From: Dirofilaria immitis
Lineage: Eukaryota; Nematoda; Chromadorea; Rhabditida; Onchocercidae
DNA: 64,000 nt
Direction of reading: 5' to 3'
Assembly: GCA_024305405.1 (NCBI GenBank)
Contig: JAKNDB010000087.1
Coordinates: 2,542,001-2,606,000 of the forward strand
This document shows, in pieces, positions 1 through 12,200 of this stretch (positions are counted from its first letter, which is position 1; each line of letters opens with the position of its first letter). The notes under the pieces are model-generated. The model ran no database searches. It had not been told where the DNA came from and saw nothing but the letters and a program-made list of their open reading frames with translations. Both the position numbers and the translations under genes were made by a program.

Positions 1-245
1 GTGAGAAAAGTATAGTTTATATAGCGGTTACATCCTCAAAACAGTTGCTTTACAAATTTACGAGGTTCGTTCTGAGATTTAAAAAATCTAGCTTTGAGTG
101 CTGTTTACGGAATAAATTTTTCTACAATTTATGTTTTTTTTTCTAATGTTTTATCAATTAATTCAAGACGGGAAATATTTTGGTAGTTCCCTTGTTTAAT
201 TTGGCAAATTTTTTGGGAGATACAAAGTTATTTGTTATTTTACAG

Positions 246-2817
246 GCAAAATACTATTTGGCATGATAAACGTGTAGCAGTTAAACGATCTGATATGTCC
301 GTTGAAAGCGGAAGCCAGAATTATCTTCTTGAAGAATGTCTGAAAATTCTCCAATCTCAAACTGTAGTACCAAGTTTTAGGTATTAGCCAATTATTATGT
401 CTTATTCCTCAACAGTATTTAAATTTCGTAATAAGCAACTAGTTAGTTAAAAATTCGTTTTTGTTAGGAAGCGGGAAATTTGAGATGATCAAATAAAAAC
501 GTAAATTCGTAAACGAAAATCTCATGTAATTTTTTGGAGCGAGAATTTTTATTACGAAAAAATTATTCTTCAGATTAAACAAATCAGTGACGGAAGCTGA
601 AGCAATGACAGTAGCTAACAGCATTGTGGAAATCTTGGTGGGAAACATGAAAGTTACACAAGTTGCTTTCAAAAGAATTCAGGATATGTAAACTTTCGAA
701 TGTCGTCTTTTCCTATTCAAAATTTTGTATTTTTAATGATCAGTTTTAAATTATGCAGAAAATTTTTTATTCATTAAGATTCGTAGTCTGATCTCTTCTT
801 TTTGTCTTAATTTAGAAAATACTCGCTGTAATGCACATATGAGTGAGCGGGAATCTCAAATTGAAACGGTATATAACGAAGATTTATTAGTATCGAATAT
901 TATCGCTTGTTACTTTTTTCCAGAATTACCGAAGATATCAAACGTTTGGAAGCAATAAATAATAATAAATCAGCATGCATGGAGCGTTTGCTACGGGTGC
1001 TATCTACATATGTTGATCTCAGAAATAATATTTATAAAATTCAGAGAACAGTTGCGCAGCTGAAAAACAAAGTGATGAGGTTTGTTTTCGACGGGAGTGA
1101 AGTTGTGTTCCTAATTTTAGCTTAGATTTAATTCAGTCTCGACATGTTTCATTCAATAAACATTCTTCGGATGGATCTCACTTGGTATTGATCATCCGAT
1201 AAAACTATTCGTTCCTGATCAGTACTTTGTATTCAGTAGTATTATAGTTGTGATGGTGGAAATAAGAGTGAATTGGATTTTATTGCTAAAATAACAGCAT
1301 GAAAATAATTTATCACCTCCAGAAATAGTGATCAAAACTAGCTAATTGCTTTTAAGAAATTCAGAAAATTTTGGTGAAGATCTCTTGGAATCATTTAAAT
1401 AGCTCTCAAACAATTCAGAAATTGACTATGCATCCAATTTTCTTATGTACTGATATTTTAACATAATTAGAATGAAAATATATATTACAGCCGAAACTAC
1501 TAAGTCAGAACTCATCGTTCTATCCATTTACTTGCTTACTCAATCTATGCTTATTATTATTATCCACTTTTTTATTTTTCAAACGTTATCAAGTTTTGGC
1601 ATTATCCTTTGTTATGAAGCTTAATGGAAATATTAACTAAGAAATAATGAAAGGAAGCTTTTGTGTTAAACAAAATGAAAGTTTTTTTGCTCAACAACAT
1701 ATTAGTTTCTTAAGAGAAACTTAGGCAAAAACTTAAAAACTAGCACAGCGAAAAAGGTGGTTTCTAACAAAGAGTTATAGTAATGTTATTATCAAAAATA
1801 ACGTGGACTTAACTAGATAACCGGGTATTTTGGAATACAGCCATACTCAGTTTAGTGCAAATGTTCTCTCTCTTGGTTGACAAAAGTTTTTCGATTTTGT
1901 AGATATTTTTTCGAAAGCGAAACTAAACTTATGTTATAGAAAATTTGACGAACTTCTAATATATTTCCTCTTTTTTAAATATTAGATTTCGAATAAACAT
2001 AACCTTACAGCTTGGCTCAGGTCTCGTGCCCAAAATGTTCCCACTAACAGATCCAGAAAAAAATCTGAAAGATAAATTGGAAACCATACGTGTCAAAGTC
2101 GATTGCATTACGCGGCAGTTACCTCATGTAAAATTTGATTTCTTAAAATAATTTTTCGTTTGATCAGAGTTTTTCTGTTTGAATGTTTTTATGAGCAATT
2201 ATAACCTTTTTCCTAAAATACTTCTCTTTTCATGATTTCCTATATTTCATTTACTGAAGGAGTAATTGCTTATTTTCAGAAGGTGCCGCAAAAGTTATTT
2301 CACTTCATCTTAAAATAAAATGTATTAATCAAGCTATTTCTATCTTCTTACTCTTTCAGCTTGCAAATGAAGTAGCCACTAAACGTCGTGATCGTTTTGG
2401 TCCTGTCCGTTCATTTTGTGCATCAATGAGTGCACAAAAATTTATGCTGTCAAAAAAGTTTGCTTTATTATCAATTGTTTTTTAATTTCATAATTTCTAT
2501 TTTATTTTATCAGTTTAATTTATGCGACGTGCAAGGAAATCATCCATACTGCTAATATTCATTTCTGATTGCCTTCATTGCAATCTTTTGTATATCCATT
2601 GCTTAATAAGTAGGAAAATATAAAATTCTGCCGTCTAATAAGTAGTTACTTAAATTTATTTTTTTATACCCCATTATTATGATTATTTTTTTACAGCACA
2701 GAAGATATCAACGAAATGGTTAGCTGGACCAAACAGCTCATCAAAAGAATTGATTCCATACAGGCCAGTATAGTTGCTAAAGAAACGCTTTCTAACTCAT
2801 CAAAACTAAGATCTTAA
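246..2817 (+). CDS. 3' part of an unrecognised helical protein, 6 exons, 5' end outside window or not found
   Basis: Exons 246-380, 574-687, 924-1079, 1986-2127, 2360-2457 and 2697-2817 join in one open frame, ending at TAA 2815-2817. Every junction has a gt donor, a cag/tag acceptor and matching phase (2,2,2,0,2). The visible part is about 255 residues. It is rich in Leu, Lys, Glu and Asn with few prolines, as expected of long helices or coiled coil; for instance exon 3 encodes ITEDIKRLEAINNN followed by a Leu/Arg-rich helix. I see no signal peptide, membrane segment or catalytic motif. No start codon is assigned: the first exon opens after a ttttacag acceptor, so upstream exons lie before position 246, perhaps outside the window. 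I do not recognise the family. Confidence is high that this is a coding gene and low for any function. Confidence 0.72.
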
Positions 2818-3693
2818 TGTGAATGAAAATTTTGTGTAATGACGAGGACACGAGCACGATCCTCAGTGCATATTATTAGTCCTCATCAAGCTTTTGTGGT
2901 GCTAGTATATTTTTTAAATAATGTGTAGAAAGACTTAAAATCTAAAATCTTCGGAAGTAAGCTAAAGCAGCAAATACTACCAAATGTTTTCATCGCAAGG
3001 CTGTAATATAGTTCTGAATGCCTATGTTCTCATCTATTTCTGATGTAGTGTATTACTCATGTTTTATCTTCATATATTGTAAACATATTTTTGCACAGAG
3101 CAAATTCACTTGGATTATTTTGCAGTCTAGACCGTTCAGAATCTGAAAATTCGGTCTCATAACTATATGCATTGGAAATTTCTATGTTGAATACCGTCTT
3201 AATTTATAGAAATATAATCGATAAAATGATTAAAAGCCAGCGTGAATATACAGAATTTCTCGAAGCGATTTGACTATAAAATCTTAACTTCAATCAACCC
3301 TAAAAATTATTTGCCATTTTTTCAGTGTGCGACAGTAATTATAATCAATCGGATATAGTTGAACGAGACATGGAATACTTTTGAAATTTCAAAAACGAAA
3401 AATACTAAATTTCATTGGGTGCCTCAGATAATTTAAGCCATGATAGATTTTACCTCTGAAAGATTAGATTACTCAATTACTTTGTCATAAGTCTTCGTTG
3501 CACAGACACAATTCCCGAGATAAGCATTTGTGCCACAATTACGAAAATCATTATGAAAATGATTACTACACAGTTTTTGATGAATAAGCTCAACAAAATA
3601 TGGGATGTAAACATAATGATAAAACTGAACGCAAATAAAAGGAATTGATTCATAATAATCTAACCAAACCCGTTTGTCCGAAAACCCGAAGCA
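2818..3693. other. Convergent intergenic region
   Basis: Nothing coding is seen. It lies between the 3' ends of a plus-strand gene (stop at 2817) and a minus-strand gene (stop at 3694), so it should hold both 3' untranslated regions. Confidence 0.5.
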
Positions 3694-4786
3694 TTACATT
3701 TCCATCTCGAATAATTGGTCGGACGTCCACATTTGACCTGCATGGCATATAGCTTCTTTGGTCATCAAAAAATTTATAATTTGAAATCCGTACAATTCTA
3801 GGTTAAATAATCTCTCAGTAAAAGTTATGAAATATCTATATGTTCAAAATATCTATATATTCAAAACGTACCTATCAAGTTCTGAATCTGAAGAATCACC
3901 GTCGCCAGCAAAATTCCATACGAATGTCTTACTGGATCTGACAAATACCAACCATAATCAATCTGTGGAGCCTGCAGTGAAATATATTATTTGCCCCAGT
4001 TTAATTGAAGTTCAAAATCTATAATAATGGAATGAGAAATTATTTAGGGACAACGATGAACCTTTGGTCTCGCCATTTCTGATAAGATTTGTTTGGCTTG
4101 TTCTTCGGCAACGAGACCGTTAAATCTGAAATTCTGCGTTTTAGAAAAAATAAAAAGAAAAAATATATTCAAAAATTAGAAAAAGTAGTGTATAATGGGA
4201 GTACTGCAATATTTAAAGCAATTTTAACAAAGATTAATTAATTTCAACAACTATACAAGCACTGATCCATACTTTGTAATAAAATAGCAGAAAATTTAAT
4301 CTGAATACAATCCAACCTAGAATCATATTTAGTCGATAGCTGCAATATAAACAACTTACTTCATACATTTGCGACGTCTGCACTGCAACGTTAGCTTTCG
4401 ATCTTCGCGAAATTTATTAATGGCACGTAACATTCCACCACAAAACTGACAATTTGTTGGATATGTAGCTGAATCCTTAAATATCTTTTTTTTTTCGAGA
4501 TTTGAATCTCAGTCAATTCCCAATATTTTAATCATAGTGTAAGGAAATATAGAATAAAACTTAGTAGTTTAAATTATATTTTTTTCGATCAATAAATTAG
4601 TAGTGACATTGTTGACTGATAGAAAAAATATATTATTACACAAATTATTTAGAATTTAATCAATAGAGTAAAGCGCAATATATTGATTACAGTAGAAATT
4701 TCGATTACATTGAATTCCTTTTCTTTTGCCGCATTACCGATGAATCTGTGGATGTCGGAAGAAATGCGGTGCTGTTATTTGTATCA
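3694..4786 (-). CDS. Candidate small gene with a zinc-ribbon-like Cys motif (partial 5')
   Basis: On the minus strand, exons 4738-4786, 4360-4475, 4062-4125, 3872-3971 and 3694-3737 chain with compatible phase at all four junctions (0,2,0,1) and end in a TAA. The inferred product is about 128 residues. It has a Ser/Thr-rich start, then CQFCGGM, a basic segment and LQCRRRKC, which together give a C-x2-C...C-x4-C arrangement like a zinc ribbon. Next comes a short acidic/helical part (GLVAEEQAKQILSEMARPK) and a hydrophobic stretch (YGILLATVIL) that could be a membrane segment. The Cys pattern recalls the zinc ribbon of ISXO2/Merlin-type transposases, but no DDE catalytic region follows, so I do not call it a transposase. 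The acceptor of the second exon (ttaag) is weak and no start codon is fixed. A minus-strand ORF at 4974-5264 could be a further upstream exon, but its phase does not fit. Confidence 0.45.
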
Positions 4787-7700
4787 CTGACACATTTTTT
4801 TTGATAAAATCTTCTGGAATGTAATTGAAATATTAAAGAATGCATTCCATGAAATGCCCATTTTCTTCGAATCAGAAAAATGAAAGAAACATCACAAAAA
4901 ATACTTTTATGCTTTTGAAATTCTCACTGTCTCTCTTCATATCATATTAAATGATAAGTAAGTATCACTTTCATCAAGTAACATTAAGTAAAAAACCTTC
5001 TAATGGGTCACTGGGATTCGACTTCCTTGATCCAGAGATTGACATCTTTAAATTCTTGAATAATTTTGTCCGAAAACCTTTCAACGCTAATTCGATACTA
5101 TTAAATAATGGTACTGCATCAACTTCAGTTATTTCTGAAAAAAAAGAAACACTTCCATCATACGAAAGCTTACATTTCTTCAATAGAAATAATAAAGGAT
5201 GAGAATTAATCATACCATCCAAATAGGGCGATTTGTAAAGTTTCTTTGTCGTCATTTCTATCATTTCAATTATTTCAGCAATTAGTTAAATAAAATATCA
5301 ACCTGAATTGTAAAATATTTATCCAAAACATAACCCATTTATTTCATATATGAACGTAAATGTATATGCATTATTCCTATTACTGACAATTGTACGTAAG
5401 TAACATAGCATGAATTAGTGAAAAATAAAATTAAGAAAAAGATATAAATAGATCTCAGAAAAAAATCTGCCAATTTCAAATGAAAATAGATTGATAGAAG
5501 ATGGGAAGAGAAATGGATTCAGCAAAACAGTTGATCAAAACGTAAGATTTCATCGATGTTGGATTTTGTGGCAAGCAATCGATTTTTTTCTCCTCTCATG
5601 TTTTTTTATGTAAAACTATAGGAATGATAAATATATGACAATAATTATTCAAGAAAATAAATGGTAACATACAGCCGATAAATGACATTTCGATGGTGCA
5701 TATATCGACGGGCGGGCAATCGATCACCGTAAAGGAAGATGTATCATAACAATTTTTTATACTAAATGAATGTATATTAAGCAGATGAATGTGATGTTTA
5801 ACAAATCCTTGTAATCCTACCGACTATTATTCTGAAATGTAAATAGTGCGATGAAATAAGCCCTGAAAACTTTAGCATCTCTACAAGAGATATATTCAGA
5901 TGAAACTCGTTTTACCACTAAGATCACATAATTTTAGATCACATAATGTGATCTAAAATTGTTGCAGTCACTCAACGCTATTTTTAGAGCTAAAGTTGTA
6001 GTGGAAAAACGAACTCTATCTTAAAAGTTGTTTGGATGGGGAATTGATGTTTCACAGACAATTACATTTGGAAAGATTTATAGGGTCAGAAGTTGCTAAT
6101 ATGACAACATGAAGAAACTGTACCACTACTTGGGAATAGATTAAGGGTTTTTTCGAATCGTTTCTTTTGGAAAGACGGAAAGATTTCGTTTCTGCTAGTT
6201 GTGAAAGCTCGACCGTAGACTGCCATTTACCATTGGAACCTTATTGAACAAACCTAGAAAACCCTTTGGCTATCTATATACCATACATACGGTAGGATAT
6301 AGGCAAAGAGCCATCATATGAGATATATTAGATGAAGAAATAACACTATTTAGACATATATGAAATAATAATTCAATGATATATTATATCATATAGAAAA
6401 GGTCGAAATCGATGGTAAAAAAGAGAATCTGTTTTTTCCATATTTAGCTACATTTATTGATCTACATATATATATAAGAGAAAGCAAAGAGTATATAATG
6501 GCGGTAAAAGGTATTTGTAGGCGATGATAAGCGATAGTATTTTGGCAATGGATATAAGACAGGAATTAAATTTAACATCGATCAAAGACCATGAAAAGCA
6601 ATTTCTTAAATTTAAGTGTCAATTACAGGTTACACAATTTCTTCGCGTTTCTCGATAAAAGTTGCAATACGAGTAGTTCTTAACAACGTCGTATGATAAT
6701 ATAGAATGATCGTGTAATACGTAAAATGTATTATGCTCTCAGTATTAGCATTAAATAGCATTGAGCACTGTAGGGATTAAGGATTTGAGTTCAATCAGCT
6801 ATATGATATAAATTGATTAGCTCACACATTATGCTGAAATTTTATTTAGTTATTCATTATTGATAAGCCATCATAAAAATAATATGAATATTAGATTTAT
6901 GTTGACAATAAGTCTCTTTTAAAGGTTTTAAATTTTTTCAAAAATCTAAAAAATACCGATACTATTTGTATATATATGATATGAAAATGATGAATGTAAA
7001 GAATTTTTCTCTTATTTCTTATATATAAATATAAGATATATAATTCAAAATAAAACTTCGTATGCTTATAGCTGATAGAAATGTAGAAAATGAAAAAACT
7101 TATTTAGCAAATAAAACAAATAAGAAATGCATATTTTTATCTGAAAATAAAAACACCTAAAAGGATTGAATAAAATTCAGAAATGATTTCGGTGAGAAAA
7201 CGATTAAATTTTAAAAAAATAAAAAGAAAAGCGATTAGATTTCATTTTCTCAATAAAGAACAAATTGCAAATATTTAGCATAAGGAAATACATACATAAA
7301 TTGTTGAATAAAAATTAGTGAAGTTAAGGTGCGAAATTAAGGTGTGTTAAAGTTTAAGAATATGCAATACATGATAAAATGGGCTCTTAAAAAGAGTTTT
7401 TCATGTGGAATTAGGTAATTTAAAAGATAGAGAAACGATTGGAAAGGAAGAAAGAATTGGATAATAAAAATATTTATTTTATAAAATAAAAAAAACACAA
7501 TTCATTATAATTATTAACTTTTTGGTTTGAAATTTATTTAAAAATTTGTAAAAATTAAAAACTTCAAATTTGATGCATAGATATAAATTTGCGAGAGATG
7601 TGAATTGAAGTAGCTGCAGGTATATTAAATTCAGTAATCAAATTGTCAAAAGATAAAAAGGAAAAATGAGAAAATTTACTCGAATCATTCATTTTTCAAT

Positions 7701-9263
7701 TCTTTTCTTTTTTTTTTAATAGTCAGAACACAAATTAATGAATGAAATATGGGAAATTTCAGGTCAAAAGAGGCAATATTTATCTATTAAAATTTAATCT
7801 GAAAGCGATAATCATTGAAATACTATTTCACTTTTCAATTGATGCCGATATGGCAACAAATGTTATTCATTTTACGACATTTGAAACAAAATTTCAGAAA
7901 GAATAACCTGATTTCTACATGAAATATAATGATAACCGCGATGATGATAACAATAATTATCACTATCCTATCTTTTCCTAAATGTTAGTTCAATGAAATT
8001 TCCTTGTTATCCATTCTGTGCAGGATAATAATGACAGATAACGGTAAAATTTGCTTAAACTATAATAAGTTAGTAATAAAAATGGTTTGTTGAAAAACTA
8101 AAAAATTATAGATAATCATTGTATAATATCTGTACTCCATTACTTTTCTTTTTCTGCCCAATTTTAAAGTTTCAAAATCGATAATCAGCTTATTAGCAGT
8201 GATTTAAAAGTTTGAGATCACATATAAATTTCATATGATTTAAACAGTTGATAGATTAAAAATAAATATATGATAGCCTAAGGGAATAACTGAATACATT
8301 ATAATGTAGAGAAATGTAATAAACGTATAATACTTAAGTGACGTAAATCTTACTTACCAAACTTTATCCATCATTTCTTCTATTTTTCAACAGTTTCTTC
8401 TTTCTTTTTATATTTTAATATACTCCTTTGACTAAGTTAATTTAATTTTTCTTTTTCCATTTGTCTAAATATTTTCTAATTTTTAAATTTCTATAAAATA
8501 TAAACTTTTCCTTTTATTGGCGTTAATTTAACTAATTTTATTTGTTTTTATTAATTATTTTTTTGACTTCTCTGTTTCTTTTCTCTAGTTACAAAATAAG
8601 TAATTCGATAAATTTTCTCAACTATATATAATACCCTTTAATTTGGTTAAAAAAAAATTATTTCATTTGCTTTCGTTAATTATTTATTTTAATTCAATAT
8701 CTGATAATTTAATATTAGTGAGATTTTTATTAATAAAAATTTAATTCTTTCATTCAATAATTTGTTAACTTATTATTTGAAAAATTTGTTGCTAAAATAA
8801 CCCTTAACCTTATTATTAATATCATTTTTGAAGATATTATTTTAATAACCTTAACAACATACAGATAAATTACACATTATTGCTTAAAACAAACTTTTTT
8901 CTTATCAGATTTTATAAAATAACATTCAAATAAATTGCATATATTAATAAATTGCCGCTCCTATTAAATTTTATCCAATAATATGCAAATAAGTTATATC
9001 TGTCAAAGATTACTTCTACTATAAGCAATTTTTTCTATTAGATTTTATACTTTTCACATTTATATATATATATATGAAAACAAAAGTTGATAACAAAGCC
9101 ATGTTGTATTATCAAAATTATCTATCCGTTATTTTATATGCAATATTATTATGAATATAAAATTTGGTAATAGTGAAAAAGAAAGGATTTCTGTGAGAAT
9201 ATCGTATTCATCGCTTTGCAACTTTCTAATCTTTTTTCAGAAATATAATTTAACTGAATTTAA
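4787..9263. other. AT-rich intergenic region upstream of the peroxidase gene
   Basis: About 4.5 kb of very AT-rich DNA with no exon chain that I can support on either strand. It contains a perfect inverted repeat at 5930-5960 and a short TA run near 9060-9076. The promoter of the downstream plus-strand peroxidase gene is expected in its last part, but I cannot point to a specific element. Confidence 0.5.
5930..5960. repeat. Perfect inverted repeat, 15-base arms around one base
   Basis: AATTTTAGATCACAT at 5930-5944 is followed by one base and then its exact reverse complement at 5946-5960. An extra AGATCACATAA copy sits just upstream at 5921-5931. It could form a cruciform or be a dimeric protein binding site. 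It lies far from any exon. Confidence 0.8.
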
Positions 9264-12200
9264 ATGGTTTTGCTATTTATTTTATTAAACTTATTATTTG
9301 GCTATGAGACTATTGTTAATGGTATTAATAATCACGTACGGCAACGTCGTAGTAGTATACCGTGTGGTATCAGTTTTACGCCATGTTCACGTGTAGTGTT
9401 TCCATTCGGCCTTACATCAAATACTAGCTGTAAGACTTTTTAAATGTTTTTTGAAAAAAATTTTCAAAATTTAAGAGATTTCAATAAACCAAACAAAAAT
9501 TATATGATTACTTCAAATGGATTTTTTTAAATGATCATTAAAAATATTATCAATATTTTTTGAAGAAAAAGGAAAAAAAATTGTTTTTATGTAAGTCTTT
9601 TCATTCATTTTGAAATCATTGTATATATGGCAGTTTCTGAAAATTCTGAAATAATTTGTGACATAATACAAATATCAATTTAGAAATTAAATTATAAATC
9701 TACATTTTAAGTAATATATTTCCATCACGTGATATTGCAAAACTTGAATCCATCATTTCAGTTGATGCTCAATATCATAATATACAGGAAGATATCTCTA
9801 AAACAAAATCAAATAGATGATCTTGACAGTGAATAGATTGAATAAGATGAGATGGAAAGATTGCTGTAAAAATTTTTTCTTACTTTTTGATGAGCGGTAA
9901 TATTCAATCGTATTTGATGTAAAATTATAACTACTAGAACAAATACTCCAGTCACACTTATTTGTTCAAGTTTTGCATTTACATATCTGAAGTATATATT
10001 ATAATGTTTATTTAAATAAGGCAAATCTTAAAAAGCTGATTTGCGCCATGCTGTTTTTGGCAATTCTTCCCTTATTGATATCAATTTATCAGATTCTAAC
10101 TTAGGTAATTCTAGTTCTTTTAAATATGATTTGAAGAGCGCCATATTGGAAAATTCAAAGTCTAATAAATGAGAAACCCTTTGGTATGCTTATTGGATTA
10201 CTTAGAAAAGAAAAATTTATCTAATGAAAATCTAATGAAAATTTTTTAATCTAATGAAAATATTATATTAGAAATAATATAGCAATAAATTGAAAATATG
10301 CCAGTCAATTTATAATAAATTTGAACTTTAATTAAGCATTAGATTAAAAATGAATTTCAACTTTATGCACTTTATGCAAATGTGTTCAAAATTTCATAGA
10401 AATAACTGCGAAACAATTAGCATTCATTTAGTTTTGGCTGATATTTGATAATTCATAAATTATATTAAGTTATATTTACTTTATTTTATTTTAATTTCAT
10501 AAAATAATATTTTCCCTTCTTTACCAATTCGAACAATTTTAATATATCTTTTATATATAATTTTCATTTCTTTTTATTAAATAGAATATATTAGCATATC
10601 ATTTACTACTTTTTTTCCATAAAATTAGTCATTGTATAGTTTAAAACAAATTCAGTATAGTTATTAATAAAACCAAAAATTCAAATTCAAAATTTCAATT
10701 ATTTTTGACAAAAAAAGAAAAGAGCTGAAGAAGGAATGACATAAAAACTGACTGTTTTTTTTATATTTCAAAAATTTGCAGCATATAAAGCATTCTTAAT
10801 ATTCTGATCAATAAATTATTTTCCAATCAAATTTTTATAATAAATTCAAACTTAAACTTATTCGATCGATTAAGTTTGGTTCATTTCAGCTGATAGAGAA
10901 ATCGAAGCTCAACGAATTCTATCCATGGCAAGAAATCAAACTAATATTGCCAGACTTATCAATGGTCAAAATATTTCCGCTATTATAACGGATGCGAAAA
11001 ACGAAATTGATATGTTTTTGAATGATACCGAAATTAAAATTTTCAGAAGCACAAACGGTATAACTTCAGAAAATACAATAAAATAATGCAAAATTTTTTT
11101 ATAAAATGAAAACCTGAGATTGAAATTGAATTAAGCATATGTCTGTTTTAATCTAGTATCGAAGTACAATCAAACAAGATAACGATTAAATTATAATCTC
11201 TTAGGCATCATATAATAGTAATAATCCTCTAATTATAGAATTTTGTTTTGACTGGAAATATTTTCGTAATCTAATTCATTAATTTAATTACTTTACAAGT
11301 TCAAGAATGGTTTTTACTTAAGTCACAAATATTTGATGGGATAAATCGTTTTCATTCTATTGAAAAATAATAATTAATTCATAAATGAATATTTTGATAG
11401 TAATAGAAATATATAATTCGAAATTGACAATATGATGTTTTAAATTTGAATAAAAATGAAGAAAAGGGAAAAAACGAGTAAAAAAGGCGGAAAGAATGAA
11501 ATATAAAACAGAAAAATAAAATTGAACTAAGTAAAACAATTCTTATTAAAAATTGTATAGACGAAAATGTTCCATAAATAATTCGAAAATCAAATTTCAG
11601 TTAAGCATTTAAATATTACACTATCTCAAATGTAGTATCAGTATCAAATGATTATTGTAAAATATATTTATCAACTTATCAAATTCATTCAAACATACGA
11701 TACTTGATGTTTATATATGCAGCAATAATTAATAAATTATTTGATTTAAAATTCTATAGCATTTGATGGATTACCAGCAGAAAGAACATGGAATGCAATA
11801 AATAAAATTAATCTTTATTCCAAAAACTTTCCTATTCATCACAAATTTCCATTCTTGCAACTGAAAAATTATATAAGTAAGTTTTGCTTAATTTTCAAAA
11901 ATTTAATCAAAATTGAAGTATTATAAATTTTATTTTTGATTTAAAATATTTTCATTATCTCAAATGAAATAAATCTTTGATTTTATGATTTTTCCTCTTA
12001 ATGAATAAAATTTTTTATTAATTTTTAGCAATAATTTTCAGTTCTCTTCCTACATCACAACAAATTCCTTACGAATTATCAATGATAGAAGTTGATAATG
12101 CAATATTAAGTAGCATATGTCATATGAATTCGATCACAAAATGTCCACTGACTAAATATCGAACCTATGCTGGACATTGCAATAATGTTAATCATCCATT

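Noticed and set aside
828..870. Possible extra exon in the first gene (after tttag, ending at ACG/gtatat)
   Set aside because: Its frame does not fit either neighbour, whereas joining 687 directly to 924 keeps the phase.
3827..4024. Plus-strand Ser/Glu-rich ORF
   Set aside because: The opposite strand has an exon with good splice sites that fits a phase-consistent chain; the plus ORF has none.
4974..5264. 96-residue minus-strand ORF as first exon of the zinc-ribbon-like gene
   Set aside because: Its donor phase does not match the next supported exon; kept out of the model.
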